Shown here: positions 12,673 to 21,980 of the stretch, piece after piece
Numbering within the stretch: position 1 is the first letter of the stretch
Layout of the letters: each line of letters opens with the position of its first letter
DNA from: Chamaecyparis obtusa
Taxonomy: Eukaryota; Streptophyta; Pinopsida; Cupressales; Cupressaceae
Assembly (NCBI GenBank): GCA_027943335.1
Contig: BSBK01000765.1
Coordinates: forward strand, 898,001 to 962,000
Reading direction: 5' to 3'
DNA length: 64,000 nt
The notes under the pieces: model-generated
Database searches by the model: none
Told to the model about the DNA's origin: nothing
What the model saw: only the letters and a program-made list of their open reading frames with translations
Position numbers and translations under genes: made by a program

Positions 12673-13848
12673 TGTTGGAAATATTCAGGGATTAACCGAG
12701 TTACTGAGAGGGGAGGGGTGAATCAGTAACTTCAAATTTTCTTACAATTACAGATGTATTAACATATAGTTCACTTTTTCTTTATGCATATAGAAAGCAT
12801 GAAACTTAAAAACATTCACAACAATGACACATAGATTTGGTTACCCAGAAACCTTCCAAAAAGAAAGTAAAACTGGGGTGGGGATGAAACCCACAAAGCT
12901 TTAGTACTGCAGAATAAAGTTGGCCAGTTAAGGCTTACAATTTGATCACTTCTGATGATCTGCCCTGTTAGGAGCAATAAGGATTGCTAAATCCACCTTG
13001 TTAAAGGATTTACAAACATACAATGAAGTATGCACTCAGTAAAGAGATTTTACAACAGACTGTTAAGTCTACCTGGTTAAAGGATTTTAGTACTGATTCA
13101 CTTGTTAGGATGAAACAGTAGATCTCTTGCTTTGCAACTGGATTGCTGATTGAGATTCGCTGAATGTACTGATCACCTTGTATGATGAATTTGTCTTTGT
13201 TGTTCCCTATATTGCTGTAGCCCTTTGTAATTCACTTATCTCTGCCTTTCCTTTTTATTCACATACATACTCATATAATTACATCTTGACATTTTTACAA
13301 CATTGTTTATATACAAGTCTAAACAATTAATTACAATTACAAAGTCAGCTTGACAAATAAACATAAGTGCCACTAAGTCAGCCCAAGTATGGTTATACGG
13401 TTCTTGCAAACTAACTCGGTGACTTTCTAATACTCGGTGTCCACTGCATTACTCGGCATCGTCATGCACTCGGTAGAAGTGAAGGCACGGTTCATACTAA
13501 CCACTCGGTAGGTTTTGAACTCAGTAAATACTGGTGACTCGGTAGACATAATGTTACTCGGTTTACACTATCCTGGTCGGTTTGCATTATCTTGATTAGT
13601 TTGCACTGTCTTGCTCGGTTTGCACTATCCTGCTCGGTTTGCACTATTCTGCTCGGTTTGCACTTTTCTACTCAGTTTGCACTGTTCTGCTCGGTTTTCA
13701 CTGTTCTGCTCAGTTTGCACTGTTCTGCTCGGTTTGCACTGTTCTGCTCAGTTTGCACTGTTTTGCTCGGTTTGCACTGTTCTGCTCGGTTTGCACTCAG
13801 AATGCAAATAAGTGTTGTCACTAGTGGCAATTCTGCTTAATTCCAACA
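12673..13848 (-). repeat. 3' LTR of B
   Basis: 1176 bases, starting TGTTGGAAATATTC on the plus strand and ending TTCCAACA. It includes 13 copies of a 19-base repeat and many copies of ACTCGGT (ACCGAGT in element sense). It is 38 bases shorter than the other LTR, exactly two repeat units. Confidence 0.92.
13555..13797. repeat. 19-base tandem repeat, 13 units
   Basis: The consensus unit is TGCTCGGTTTGCACTGTTC, with small changes between units. It lies inside the LTR of B. All three plus frames stay open through it, giving spurious Cys/Leu/Phe-rich ORFs. Confidence 0.95.
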
Positions 13849-14060
13849 ATCTCCCCCTTTGGCATTAGTGACAAAAATACTTATTGCTCAAAACTTATAT
13901 ACATGAATCATACTAAGATTTATTTTAATTTTTTTTTTATTTAATTTTGTCTTTGTCATAGGGCTTTATACATTATCTCCCCCTTTCAATGTGCTAACTT
14001 TTTCATCTATACAAATCTCCTTCTATACATATCTCCTTCTATACATATCTCCCCCTTTTT
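13849..14060 (-). other. Polypurine tract, three copies
   Basis: On the minus strand AAAGGGGGAGAT occurs directly next to the 3' LTR (13849-13860) and again near 13975-13987 and 14046-14060. The copy touching the LTR is the one expected to prime plus-strand synthesis. The text around the third (TTTTGACGATATTGCCAAAG) resembles copia 3' ends in general. Confidence 0.8.
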
Positions 14061-14321
14061 GACGATATTGCCAAAGGTGTATATACAAGTGATTTACAGA
14101 GAGAATCCAAAATTTGATAGAAAATTAGAATGTACCTTCATGATTAGTGCCAGGGTTCTGTCCTAATTTTCTTGTAGAATCTTGCATGTTTGGATTGCAA
14201 TTTGGACTTTTGCAGAGAGTTCAATCATGTGATCTGCTATAGAGAACTGATTGTCATGAATCAATATTTTGGAATGTTCAATGTGCTTATACATTGTATT
14301 CATGATGGGAAGGATCATGTT

Positions 14322-15686
14322 CTAGATGTCTAGCAGTGTGGACCAGATCCTTGTGTCTTCTTTTAGTAGATCTGACTGCATATTTGATAGGTATGAGACT
14401 TTCATGTGATGAGCAGAGCTTGAACTTGGTTCAAGTTGCAGCTTCTGTATGCTAATCTTCATATCCTCATCCATTTTATTCATTTTATCCTTAACATCCT
14501 TTGTGAACTCGGCAATATTGCATAGTCTGGCCAAAAGAGAGGTGACATTCGAATAGGTGGATTCAATATTTGACAAATCTGAAGACAATTCCACTTGATT
14601 AATAGCTATGCGCTGAGCAATGTGCTCAAGCACTTTATTGTTGAATCTCTTCTCGGCTCTTTCAACTAACTTTTCTGTCCCAGATGAATCCTCATTGTAT
14701 TTATTTACTGCTTCAGCTAATTGTAGCAAAACATGTTGAGAGGAGTCTACTTTAATACCTAATGCATCAGACAAAATGTCTTTAGCATCCTTAATGATTT
14801 GATATTCCTTGTCTCTCTCCTCTTTAAGCTTCTTTTTCTTTGCTTTCCTTTGGAGGATTTCACCTATATTTTGCATTTGGTCCGCTGATAGATTTGCAAA
14901 ATCTAATGTTGGAATCTCTATTTCTTCATCTAGGTCTATATCCTCTACTATATTCTTACCCAAAAATTTTATACTCGGTAGAGCCTTAGGCTTATCTATA
15001 CTTAATGCCTTAGTAGTAGTGACAATAGACATAGTAGGACTGGCTATAGAGACTAGCACACTGTCTACTGGAGAACTTAAAATATTTACACTTGTAGAAT
15101 CAAAAACTGGAATACTTACTGCTGGAAAACTTGATGAAGTGGGAGACTTCAACTCGATAGAAGAAATGGTGGTTGCTTCTGTTGTTGCTATAGGTGATTG
15201 GACAAAAGTTGAAGTTGTCACAACCATGCTTGAAGGTGTCTTCGGGCTAGATGTAGAAACTTTTACTGGAGAGGTAGGAAGTGATGCAATGACTTCTGCT
15301 GCTATCCTCACAGTATCATCTACCTCAATGGCTTCTTCTTGTTCATCACTGTCATCTTCAATATCTTTTATTATTACTGTTTCAATACTCGGTTGGTGAA
15401 GATGGTATATGTTCTTCCATGTGGCATTTGCAGCCTTCACAACCGATTCAATATTGTTGATCAGAATCAAACAAGTATTGAACTTTAGTGTCATCTTACT
15501 TTCATTTTCCTTTAATGCCTTCTTTACTTCATCATTTTTCAAGCTCGGCAATAACTGTCTCAGGGTTTGATCAAATATGTCTATCACAGTTTGCTTTGCA
15601 TTGCTCCATCTCATTTTTATTGGATTTAATAAGACTGCTGGAACCTGTGGGGCTAATTCATCAGGAGAGTATTTCCATTGTCCCAT
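14322..15686 (-). CDS. Unknown ORF of element B, C-terminal half
   Basis: A 454-codon frame. The first 110 residues are helical and charged. Residues about 115-260 are a low-complexity Ser/Thr/Pro/Val stretch with an acidic start (EDDSDEQEEAIEVDD). Residues 265-454 are Lys/Glu-rich helices, including RKAKKKKLKEERDKEY, consistent with coiled coil. It is in the same frame as the 442-codon ORF at 15717-17045, separated by one TAG and ten codons, so the two very probably form one 906-codon frame. No enzyme motif is seen. A structural or packaging role in the non-autonomous element is only an inference. Confidence 0.6.
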   Translation of the reverse strand: MGQWKYSPDELAPQVPAVLLNPIKMRWSNAKQTVIDIFDQTLRQLLPSLKNDEVKKALKENESKMTLKFNTCLILINNIESVVKAANATWKNIYHLHQPSIETVIIKDIEDDSDEQEEAIEVDDTVRIAAEVIASLPTSPVKVSTSSPKTPSSMVVTTSTFVQSPIATTEATTISSIELKSPTSSSFPAVSIPVFDSTSVNILSSPVDSVLVSIASPTMSIVTTTKALSIDKPKALPSIKFLGKNIVEDIDLDEEIEIPTLDFANLSADQMQNIGEILQRKAKKKKLKEERDKEYQIIKDAKDILSDALGIKVDSSQHVLLQLAEAVNKYNEDSSGTEKLVERAEKRFNNKVLEHIAQRIAINQVELSSDLSNIESTYSNVTSLLARLCNIAEFTKDVKDKMNKMDEDMKISIQKLQLEPSSSSAHHMKVSYLSNMQSDLLKEDTRIWSTLLDI

Positions 15687-15716
15687 CTTTTCAATAACAG
15701 CATCTTCTATTTCCTT

Positions 15717-17045
15717 CTATTCTATTTCCAATCTGGTTTCATATTTAAAAGATTTTATGTTACTTACTCCAGATCCTGATCCGTCTCTAAAAAGTTTGAT
15801 CCTCTCTTGAAAGTTTAGAGGAGGCCTTTTGAATACTATATCTTTGTTTGCCTTATCTGCCTTACCTCTTGCACTTCTCCTTGTAAATACAGTAGTGGGA
15901 GGCTTAGGTTCCTTAGTGATGAAAACCTTTCCTTTCTTCTTTGCAGGTTTTGGTTCCTCTATTTTCTCATCCTTTTCCTCTTCTTCTTCATCGTTATCTC
16001 CTTTGTCCTCGGTTAGCATTTGCATTTTGGCTATCCTCTTCTTTCCTTTGTTTACCGCCTGTGGAAGTTTTATGCTTAATTCAATTCTCACCTTTGCTTC
16101 ATCATATGTTCCAAAATATGGAGCTTTGGGATTAACAGGATGATTAAGAAGGGCTTCAATGATATTCTTGGTTTCATCAATATTTACCTCATAAGGAAGA
16201 GGTTTTACATATACAATCCTCGGTTTAGCTGCTTGAATATATACATTGTCACAGTCTACCATGAAACAAATGTCATCCTTGTAATCCTCCACCAACTTCT
16301 GTGGAATCCAGAATCTGTCATTCATTTTCTCTTTGAAAGACTCAAAATAACTATCCATGATGCTTTGAAAATTTTCACCCATTTCTGAGATGTATTCATT
16401 TATCTCATTAAGGATTGGCACATCTTTTCTCCATACAACTTTTCCTTTGGAAGGGAAGAATTTTTGAACATAGAAGAATAAACAGACTAGTAGGGATCCA
16501 AACTTACATGGATTATTTTTGGAAGTTTGAATGCTTTCCATGTTCTTGTTAAACTGTTTTAACAATAAATCTGCAAGGTCAAATGATAAGTTGTTCTTGA
16601 CCACTTTGTATGCTAGGTCAATAGCTTCACAGGAGACACTATTCTGTCGACTTGAACTGTATATTTTATGGGCAATTATGTGTGTACCAAACTTTAGTTT
16701 AGCATCGGTAATGCTGCTAACTTTCATGCCTCTACCGTCCCACTCGGCTAGGGTTTTCTTTTCCAGTTCTGACTGACCTAGGGTTTTGGTAGTTTTTGCT
16801 TTGTTCAACATGGGAAGATCGGTGATTTGATGAATCATCTTCTTGGTGATCTCTATGGGTTGCTCAAGCCAAATCTTGCCATCATGTATACGGCCGAGAA
16901 TGTATCTAACCCATTTCTCCCAAAAGTTTTGAGGTAAATGTGCAATGTGAACTAATCCCTTATCTTCCAAATGTTTGTGCTCGGGTTTTAGAATACCATC
17001 CACACACAGTTCTTCACGCACAATATCTAGTTCTAGGTTTCCCAT
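15717..17045 (-). CDS. Unknown ORF of element B, N-terminal half
   Basis: A 442-codon frame from an ATG at 17045 that ends in TAG. Residues about 30-90 hold a helical block with GRIHDGKIWLEQPIEITKKM and the pattern IHQITDLP. This type of block recurs in plant transposon-associated ORFs of unknown role. Residues 100-330 look globular. Residues 345-400 are acidic then basic (EEEEEKDEKIEEPKPAKKKG), ending in an Arg/Lys-rich tail that could bind nucleic acid or enter the nucleus. The frame has no internal stop, unlike most other retroelement ORFs here. I do not recognise a defined family. Confidence 0.6.
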   Translation of the reverse strand: MGNLELDIVREELCVDGILKPEHKHLEDKGLVHIAHLPQNFWEKWVRYILGRIHDGKIWLEQPIEITKKMIHQITDLPMLNKAKTTKTLGQSELEKKTLAEWDGRGMKVSSITDAKLKFGTHIIAHKIYSSSRQNSVSCEAIDLAYKVVKNNLSFDLADLLLKQFNKNMESIQTSKNNPCKFGSLLVCLFFYVQKFFPSKGKVVWRKDVPILNEINEYISEMGENFQSIMDSYFESFKEKMNDRFWIPQKLVEDYKDDICFMVDCDNVYIQAAKPRIVYVKPLPYEVNIDETKNIIEALLNHPVNPKAPYFGTYDEAKVRIELSIKLPQAVNKGKKRIAKMQMLTEDKGDNDEEEEEKDEKIEEPKPAKKKGKVFITKEPKPPTTVFTRRSARGKADKANKDIVFKRPPLNFQERIKLFRDGSGSGVSNIKSFKYETRLEIE

Positions 17046-17654
17046 TTCATGAATTTCATAGTTGAAATGATTGCGAATATTGTTAATAAGTAGTACCTTA
17101 GGAAGAATCTGAGATTAAGCTCCGTTCGGGTCTAGGGCTACTACAATTATGGGCACGATCTTGAAATCTGGTGCTCTCCATTCCCCTTGGACTAACATTT
17201 TAGATCCTTTCTTCGCTAAAGTGCTGGATGATGCCATGGTAGCTCACAGAAAATTCTTTTCGCAAAAGGTATTTGAGTCGCTGGATTGCTCTTAAAGTTT
17301 TCTACTCTCAAAGTGCTAAAATTCGTGGTGAGAAATGAGTTTGATTTCTTGCCTTTTGTTTACAACTCTGTCATTAATGCTCAGTACAAATTAGGGTATG
17401 AATTCTGACAGACTGTCACCCACTAAGAATTAATTGCTCGGTGAAGACTTCACAACTCGGTGAACTCAAGAATTCATATTGCTCTGACCTCGCTCGGTAA
17501 AGACTAATATCAACCTTGTTCGGTTAAGACTGGTACCGACCTTCCTGTGATCTTACTGCATCTTGTATGCTGATTTAGATATTTCTTTTAATTCGGTTCT
17601 GGAACTGCTTGAAGTTTGTCTAGGAGAATACAGTTCCAGTGCTTTCTTGGAAAT
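17046..17654 (-). other. Spacer between Gag remnant and long ORF of B
   Basis: No coding frame. It contains several ACTCGGT-type motifs (near 17450, 17490, 17520) like those in the LTRs. Promoter or splice signals could lie here, but I see none clearly. Confidence 0.4.
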
Positions 17655-18269
17655 TTAGTTTGAGTCGGTAGAGCCACCCATTCCATTACTTGGACTGGTT
17701 TGCTCGGTAGATTTAGGAATCCACTTTTGTCTCACCTGTTTCTTGACCTTAGTTGCTTCATTCTTCTTTCCATCTTCAACTTCACTAGCATTCATGCAGT
17801 TTTTGGCTATGTGACCGAGTTTAGTACATTTGAAGCATCTTACGGTAGTATCTCTTTTCCTTGGATGATGTTTTATGCAGTTCATGCCAATGTGTCCATA
17901 TTCTCCACAGTAATGACATCTACACCAGGTGTTGTAGTCCCATCCAAACATTGCTTTCATAATTTGTTCTACTGGATTGAATGTCTTGGATCTACACTCG
18001 GATGCTTTGTGACCTTGTTTGTTGCACTTGTGACAATTACCTCTGAATCTTGGTTTTTCCCTGCATTCATTTGCTTTGTGACCATGTTGATTGCAGTTGT
18101 AGCATTTTCCATTGAATTCTGCTTTTTCATTGTTCCAACATTTATTTGAAGTATGTCCTATTTTACCACAATGATTACAAGTAGGTTTTTTATTTCTTTG
18201 AGTACCTTGCTTAGAAGATTCACCTTCTCCTTTGTATCCAAGTCCTGCTTTTCCTTTCTGCCTATGCAG
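17655..18269 (-). CDS. Gag nucleocapsid part of B, five zinc knuckles
   Basis: The frame runs on from the coiled-coil ORF (18273-18848) after one TGA and ends at 17655. It holds five CX2CX4HX4C knuckles: CNHCGKIGHTSNKC, CYNCNQHGHKANEC, CHKCNKQGHKASEC, CHYCGEYGHIGMNC and CFKCTKLGHIAKNC. Three are closely spaced, and the last two follow a linker (PVEQIMKAMFGWDYNTWC). Such knuckles bind RNA for packaging. Copia Gag usually has one or two, so five is a striking number. A basic Lys-rich tail ends the protein. Confidence 0.8.
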   Translation of the reverse strand: MHRQKGKAGLGYKGEGESSKQGTQRNKKPTCNHCGKIGHTSNKCWNNEKAEFNGKCYNCNQHGHKANECREKPRFRGNCHKCNKQGHKASECRSKTFNPVEQIMKAMFGWDYNTWCRCHYCGEYGHIGMNCIKHHPRKRDTTVRCFKCTKLGHIAKNCMNASEVEDGKKNEATKVKKQVRQKWIPKSTEQTSPSNGMGGSTDSN

Positions 18270-18272
18270 ATT

Positions 18273-18848
18273 TCACTCATACAGCTGATTCAAGTCTTCT
18301 TGGCTTTTCAGCATTCCTTCATTGATTTGTTTTTCGGCGTTTAGGTCATCCACCAATCTTAGATTGATTTCCTTTTCAGATCTTAGTTCTTCTCTTGTGT
18401 TTTCTATTTCTGATCTTAGATTCAGAATTTCCTCATTTGTATGGGAGATCTGATCAATTAGGTTTTCTAGCTGAAGGGTTTTATTTTGGACTTCATTGTT
18501 CCTTCCATCTAATTCATCTTTCAACTTGTTTCTTTGTTCTAAGATCTCACAAAATCTTGTTGAGTGTAGCTCTTGTTCTCTTTTTAATTTTCTCACCTCT
18601 TCCTGCAAAGACCCATTCTTTTCTAGGAGTTCTTTGACAACATTGTTTTCTTCATCTGAGCTATTTGAGGGAAAAAGATCTTCAACCTTTTCTTCAATGT
18701 AATTATGATCATTCATCTGATTTGCAAGTTCCTTCCTTCTTCTTAGGGATTGGGAAAGATGTTCTTTTGCTTCCTTAAGTTTAGCTATGGCCATTTCCAG
18801 ATCTAGCTTTTCATTTTCAATCACCTTGTTCAGTTTGAATACCTCCAT
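18273..18848 (-). CDS. Gag remnant of B, coiled-coil part
   Basis: A 191-codon frame from an ATG at 18848. It is almost wholly charged helix with Leu heptads (for example NKTLQLENLIDQISHTNEEI), a strong coiled-coil candidate. It starts only about 50 bases after the primer binding site, so the usual N-terminal copia Gag domain is missing. A TGA at the end separates it from the in-frame zinc-knuckle part. It probably gives Gag self-association. Confidence 0.65.
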   Translation of the reverse strand: MEVFKLNKVIENEKLDLEMAIAKLKEAKEHLSQSLRRRKELANQMNDHNYIEEKVEDLFPSNSSDEENNVVKELLEKNGSLQEEVRKLKREQELHSTRFCEILEQRNKLKDELDGRNNEVQNKTLQLENLIDQISHTNEEILNLRSEIENTREELRSEKEINLRLVDDLNAEKQINEGMLKSQEDLNQLYE

Positions 18849-18900
18849 TGTCCTGGATCTTTGCTCAAGCTAGTTAAGCTTTATCTTGAGAACCAACAAA

Positions 18901-18912
18901 GCTCTGATACCA
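18901..18912 (-). other. Primer binding site of B
   Basis: TGGTATCAGAGC on the minus strand, two bases inside the 5' LTR. It is the classic complement of plant initiator tRNA-Met used by copia elements. Confidence 0.92.
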
Positions 18913-18914
18913 AT

Positions 18915-20128
18915 TGTTGGAAATATTCAGGGATTAACCGAGTTATTGAGAGGGGAGGGGTGAATCAGTAACTTTGAATTTTCTTACAATTACAAATGTA
19001 TTAACATATAGTTCACTTTTTCTTTATGCATATAGAAAGCATGAAACTTAAAAGCATTCGCAACAATGACACATAGATTTGGTTACCCAGAAACCTTCCA
19101 AAAAGAAAGTAAAACTGGGGTGGGGATGAAACCCACAAAGCTTTAGTACTGCAGAATAAAGTTGGCCAGTTAAGGCTTACAATTTGATCACTTCTGATGA
19201 TCTACCCTGTTAGGAGCAATAAGGATTGCTAAATCCACCTTGTTAAAGGATTTACAAACATACAATGAAGTATGCACTCGGTAAAGAGATTTTACAACAG
19301 ACTGTTAAGTCTATCTGGTTAAAGGATTTTAGTACTGATTCACCTGTTAGGATGAAATAGTAGATCTCTTGCTTTGCAACTGGATTGCTGATTGAGATTC
19401 GCTGAATGTACTGATCACCTTGTATGATGAATTTGTCTTTGTTGTTCCCTATATTGCTGTAGCCCTTTGTAATTCGCTTATCTCTGCCTTTCCTTTTTAT
19501 TCACATACATACTCATATAATTACATCTTGACATTTTTACAACATTGTTTATATACAAGTCTAAACAATTAATTACAATTACAAAGTCGGCTTGACAAAT
19601 AAACATAAGTGCCACTAAGTTGGCCCAAGTATGGTTACACGGTTCCTGCAAACTAACTCGGCGACTTTCTGATACTCGGCATCCACTGCATTACTCGGCA
19701 TCGTCATGCACTCAGTAGAAGTGAAGGCACGGTTCATACTAACCACTCGGTAGGTTTTGAACTCGGTAAATACTAGTGACTCGATAGACATAATGTTACT
19801 CGGTTTACACTGTCCTGCTCGGTTTGCATTATCTTGATCGGTTTGCACTGTCTTGCTCGGTTTGCACTGTCCTGCTCAGTTTGCACTATTCTGCTCGATT
19901 TGCACTGTTCTGCTCAGTTTGCACTATTCTGCTCGATTTACACTATTCTGCTCAGTTTGCACTGTTCTGCTCAGTTTGCACTGTTCTGCTTAGTTTGCAC
20001 TGTTCTGCTCAGTTTGCACTGTTCTGCTCGGTTTGCACTATTCTGCTCGGTTTGCACTATTATGCTCGGTTTGCACTCAGAATGCAAATAAGTGTTGTCA
20101 CTAGTGGCAATTCTGCTTAATGCCAACA
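18915..20128 (-). repeat. 5' LTR of B
   Basis: 1214 bases with the same ends as the other LTR. It carries 15 units of the 19-base repeat (19797-20077), two more than the 3' LTR, which accounts for the whole length difference. Confidence 0.92.
19797..20077. repeat. 19-base tandem repeat, 15 units
   Basis: Same unit as 13555-13797. The unit count differs between the two LTRs, which were identical at insertion, so units have been gained or lost since. Confidence 0.95.
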
Positions 20129-20133
20129 ATTTT
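20129..20133. other. Target site duplication of B, right copy
   Basis: ATTTT directly after the LTR end, matching 12668-12672. Confidence 0.9.
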
Positions 20134-20181
20134 GATTTATGGACAATACTAACCCTATGAAGGTACTTAATCTAGTACACA
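20134..20181 (+). repeat. 5' LTR of D, second part
   Basis: It resumes the LTR text after element B and ends CTAGTACACA. The D 3' LTR ends with the same ten bases at 42195. Confidence 0.9.
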
Positions 20182-20184
20182 AAA

Positions 20185-20202
20185 TGGTGCCCACTGTGGG
20201 GC
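20185..20202 (+). other. Primer binding site of D
   Basis: TGGTGCCCACTGTGGGGC, three bases after the 5' LTR. The matching site in G (54116-54133) reads TGGCACCCATCGTGGGGC. The position and TGG start fit a tRNA 3' end complement. I do not assign the tRNA. Confidence 0.75.
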
Positions 20203-20289
20203 ATCAGGCTTCACTAATTTTAAATTTGGAGAAATTGAATTTTTCTTGTATATCTTTGTATTGTTCTCTGTTTTGCAAGTTTTTTAGCG

Positions 20290-20640
20290 TGTTTACTAGT
20301 TTCTACAGCGTGTACACCTATTCCTACAGTGCGTGTGAGGTATGAATCAGCACTTCCATGACAAATTTGTGCACCTTTGCATACGCTTTCAATGCTTTTA
20401 ATCCTTCTATCATCTTGTCTATCCTTCTTTCAGTGCGCGTGCCCTGACTCTGAAGCGCGTTTGAATTGTTCCACAATGCGTTTGATGTTTCCTCTAAGTG
20501 CCTTTCCTGATTAAAAATAATGCTTTTAATCTCTGTTTCAGCACTTTCAAGTTTTTCCTGTAGCGCATTTAGAAGTTTTAATAGCGCTTTTAATTAATTT
20601 ATCACCACTTTCAATTAGTTCTGTTGTGCTTCCATTGAAA
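20290..20640 (+). repeat. Leader array of GCGC/GTGC motifs in D
   Basis: About a dozen spaced variants of AGCGCATTTA or AGTGCGT separated by T-rich text. The D 3' region (34190-34530) carries the same kind of motifs on the opposite strand. The G leader (54235-54540) has the matching array in diverged form. Confidence 0.55.
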
Positions 20641-20687
20641 ATTGATAGAATCTAACTTTCAAGAAATGATTTTTTTGTGTTTGCAGG

Positions 20688-20900
20688 ATGACTGGTCATA
20701 AAAGAGTTAAAAATCTAGAGACCAAATTTAACATTGAGGAGAAAGCTTTGGCCAAAAGAAACAAAAAAGAGAACATAACCAACATCAAGATGGTTTTGGA
20801 AAATTCATAGCAAGAAACTAAGGTATACGAACATTATTTGAAAATTGTAGAAGCCTACAAATCAAAATTTGCCTCATTAAATTGGATTCACTTGCCTTAA
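20688..20900 (+). pseudogene. Small ORF upstream of Gag in D
   Basis: ATG at 20688 directly follows TTTGCAG, a good splice acceptor. The 70-codon frame has one internal TAG (codon 41) and ends in TAA at 20898. It is basic then helical (EEKALAKRNKKENI, then YEHYLKIVEAYKSKFASLNW). G carries the same protein at 54591-54791, frameshifted, with the YKSKF-SLNWI end conserved. Conservation between copies supports a real protein. Extra ORFs before Gag are known in the Ogre/Tat lineage; the function is unknown. Confidence 0.55.
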
Positions 20901-21980
20901 TCAATATGTTTCAAAGTTGATAAATAAGGCTTAGATTTAATAAGGCTTAGATTTCAACTTTATCTTGTTTTCTTCATTTTTCTTGTTTGTGTTGAATAAC
21001 TTGTTGGAGGGGAGACAAAAAGGAAGGAATGATCACCACTAGGTGAGTCCAAATCATGGAAAAATCATCAAAAATGCCCCTAGCCTTTGCTAGCTTCGAT
21101 TGAAGGTAAGCCTAAACTTGGTCAAATTTTCTTTAAATTGTGGCTTTGTGATTTTTTTAAAATCTAGTAAGTAACATAGCACAAAGGTTAAAATCAAGCA
21201 CTAAATCAAACAACCCCTTGTGTGGAAAAGAGTAGAAATACTCAATTCCCATTAGTTAGTGGGTTTTGGAAATTGAACATTGTTAATAGTGCTTGGGAAA
21301 TAAGAATAGATAGGGATATGCTCTTCACCTTTTTGTGAATCAAATTCCCAAAACCTATCCCTTAAATCCATTTTATTGCTTTACTCATGAATATGCTAGA
21401 TCTTTAGTGGGCTCACCTCCCAATATTTGCCTTAATGAGGCCAATTAGAGGGACAACCCAAAGTGGGATACATTTTCCTTTTTCGCAAAAATCCAACCCA
21501 CTATAAAATGAAATGCATGCATCCTTAATGGGGTGTGTGACAAAAGGATATTAAGCTTTCAAACTTCCTATAGTAGTCCTTCAAGATTGCGCAAAACTCT
21601 TATATACTGGTGGTGGGAAGCCTCCTAATTTTGGGGGGATGAAAACTTAATGTCCATTTTGAATGGAATATTGATTAAATGTCTTGTTAAATTAGAAAAT
21701 CCTACCTTGTAAATCCATGTTTATGAACCAACTTGTGAACTAGGTAGATTGCCTAAAGTTCTTTTCGTGAAAAACCTGTGATAACGTCCTTCCATATTCA
21801 AACACTTTTTGTGTGGAGGGTTTAAAAAAAACAAGTTTATTTGTGATTTGTTTGTTTGAATAATACATGAAACAAGTAAGATATATCCATTTTGAAAATT
21901 CATCTTATACTTTTAATCTCTCCATAAAACAAACAATTACCAAGTTTGGGGAAAACAATCCTAAATCAAACCTTTGTTGA
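20901..21980 (+). other. Leader between small ORF and Gag of D
   Basis: Non-coding. It is conserved in order and much of its text with G (54792-55907), for example the shared block near 21420 and 55350 (GGGCTCACCTCC). It could include an intron or packaging signal; nothing specific is visible. Confidence 0.5.

Larger units (their letters stand above)
12673..20128 (-). mobile_element. Non-autonomous copia-type element B
   Basis: Two direct LTRs (12673-13848 and 18915-20128, TGTTGG...CCAACA) are flanked by ATTTT duplications. On the minus strand the order is 5' LTR, primer binding site TGGTATCAGAGC (initiator tRNA-Met type), coiled-coil Gag remnant, five CCHC knuckles, a long ORF of unknown function in two pieces, three polypurine tracts, and 3' LTR. 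Protease, integrase, RT and RNase H are all absent, so it must have depended on another element. The LTRs are about 96 percent alike by eye, so insertion is fairly recent compared with its host element. Confidence 0.9.

Noticed and set aside
13555..13797. Evenly spaced repeats resembling a CRISPR array
   Set aside because: Units are directly adjacent with no spacers, sit inside an LTR, and the DNA is eukaryotic.
13592..13840. Open frames in all three plus frames, Cys/Leu/Phe-rich (also 19824-20120)
   Set aside because: They are translations of the 19-base tandem repeat in the LTR of B; the repeat has no stop in any plus frame. Not genes.
14809..15399. 196-codon plus-strand ORF
   Set aside because: Shadow of the B ORF on the minus strand, reading the reverse complement of its Ser/Thr/Val-rich stretch.
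18901..18912. Possible tRNA fragment
   Set aside because: Only the 12-base primer binding site of a copia element; no tRNA fold around it.
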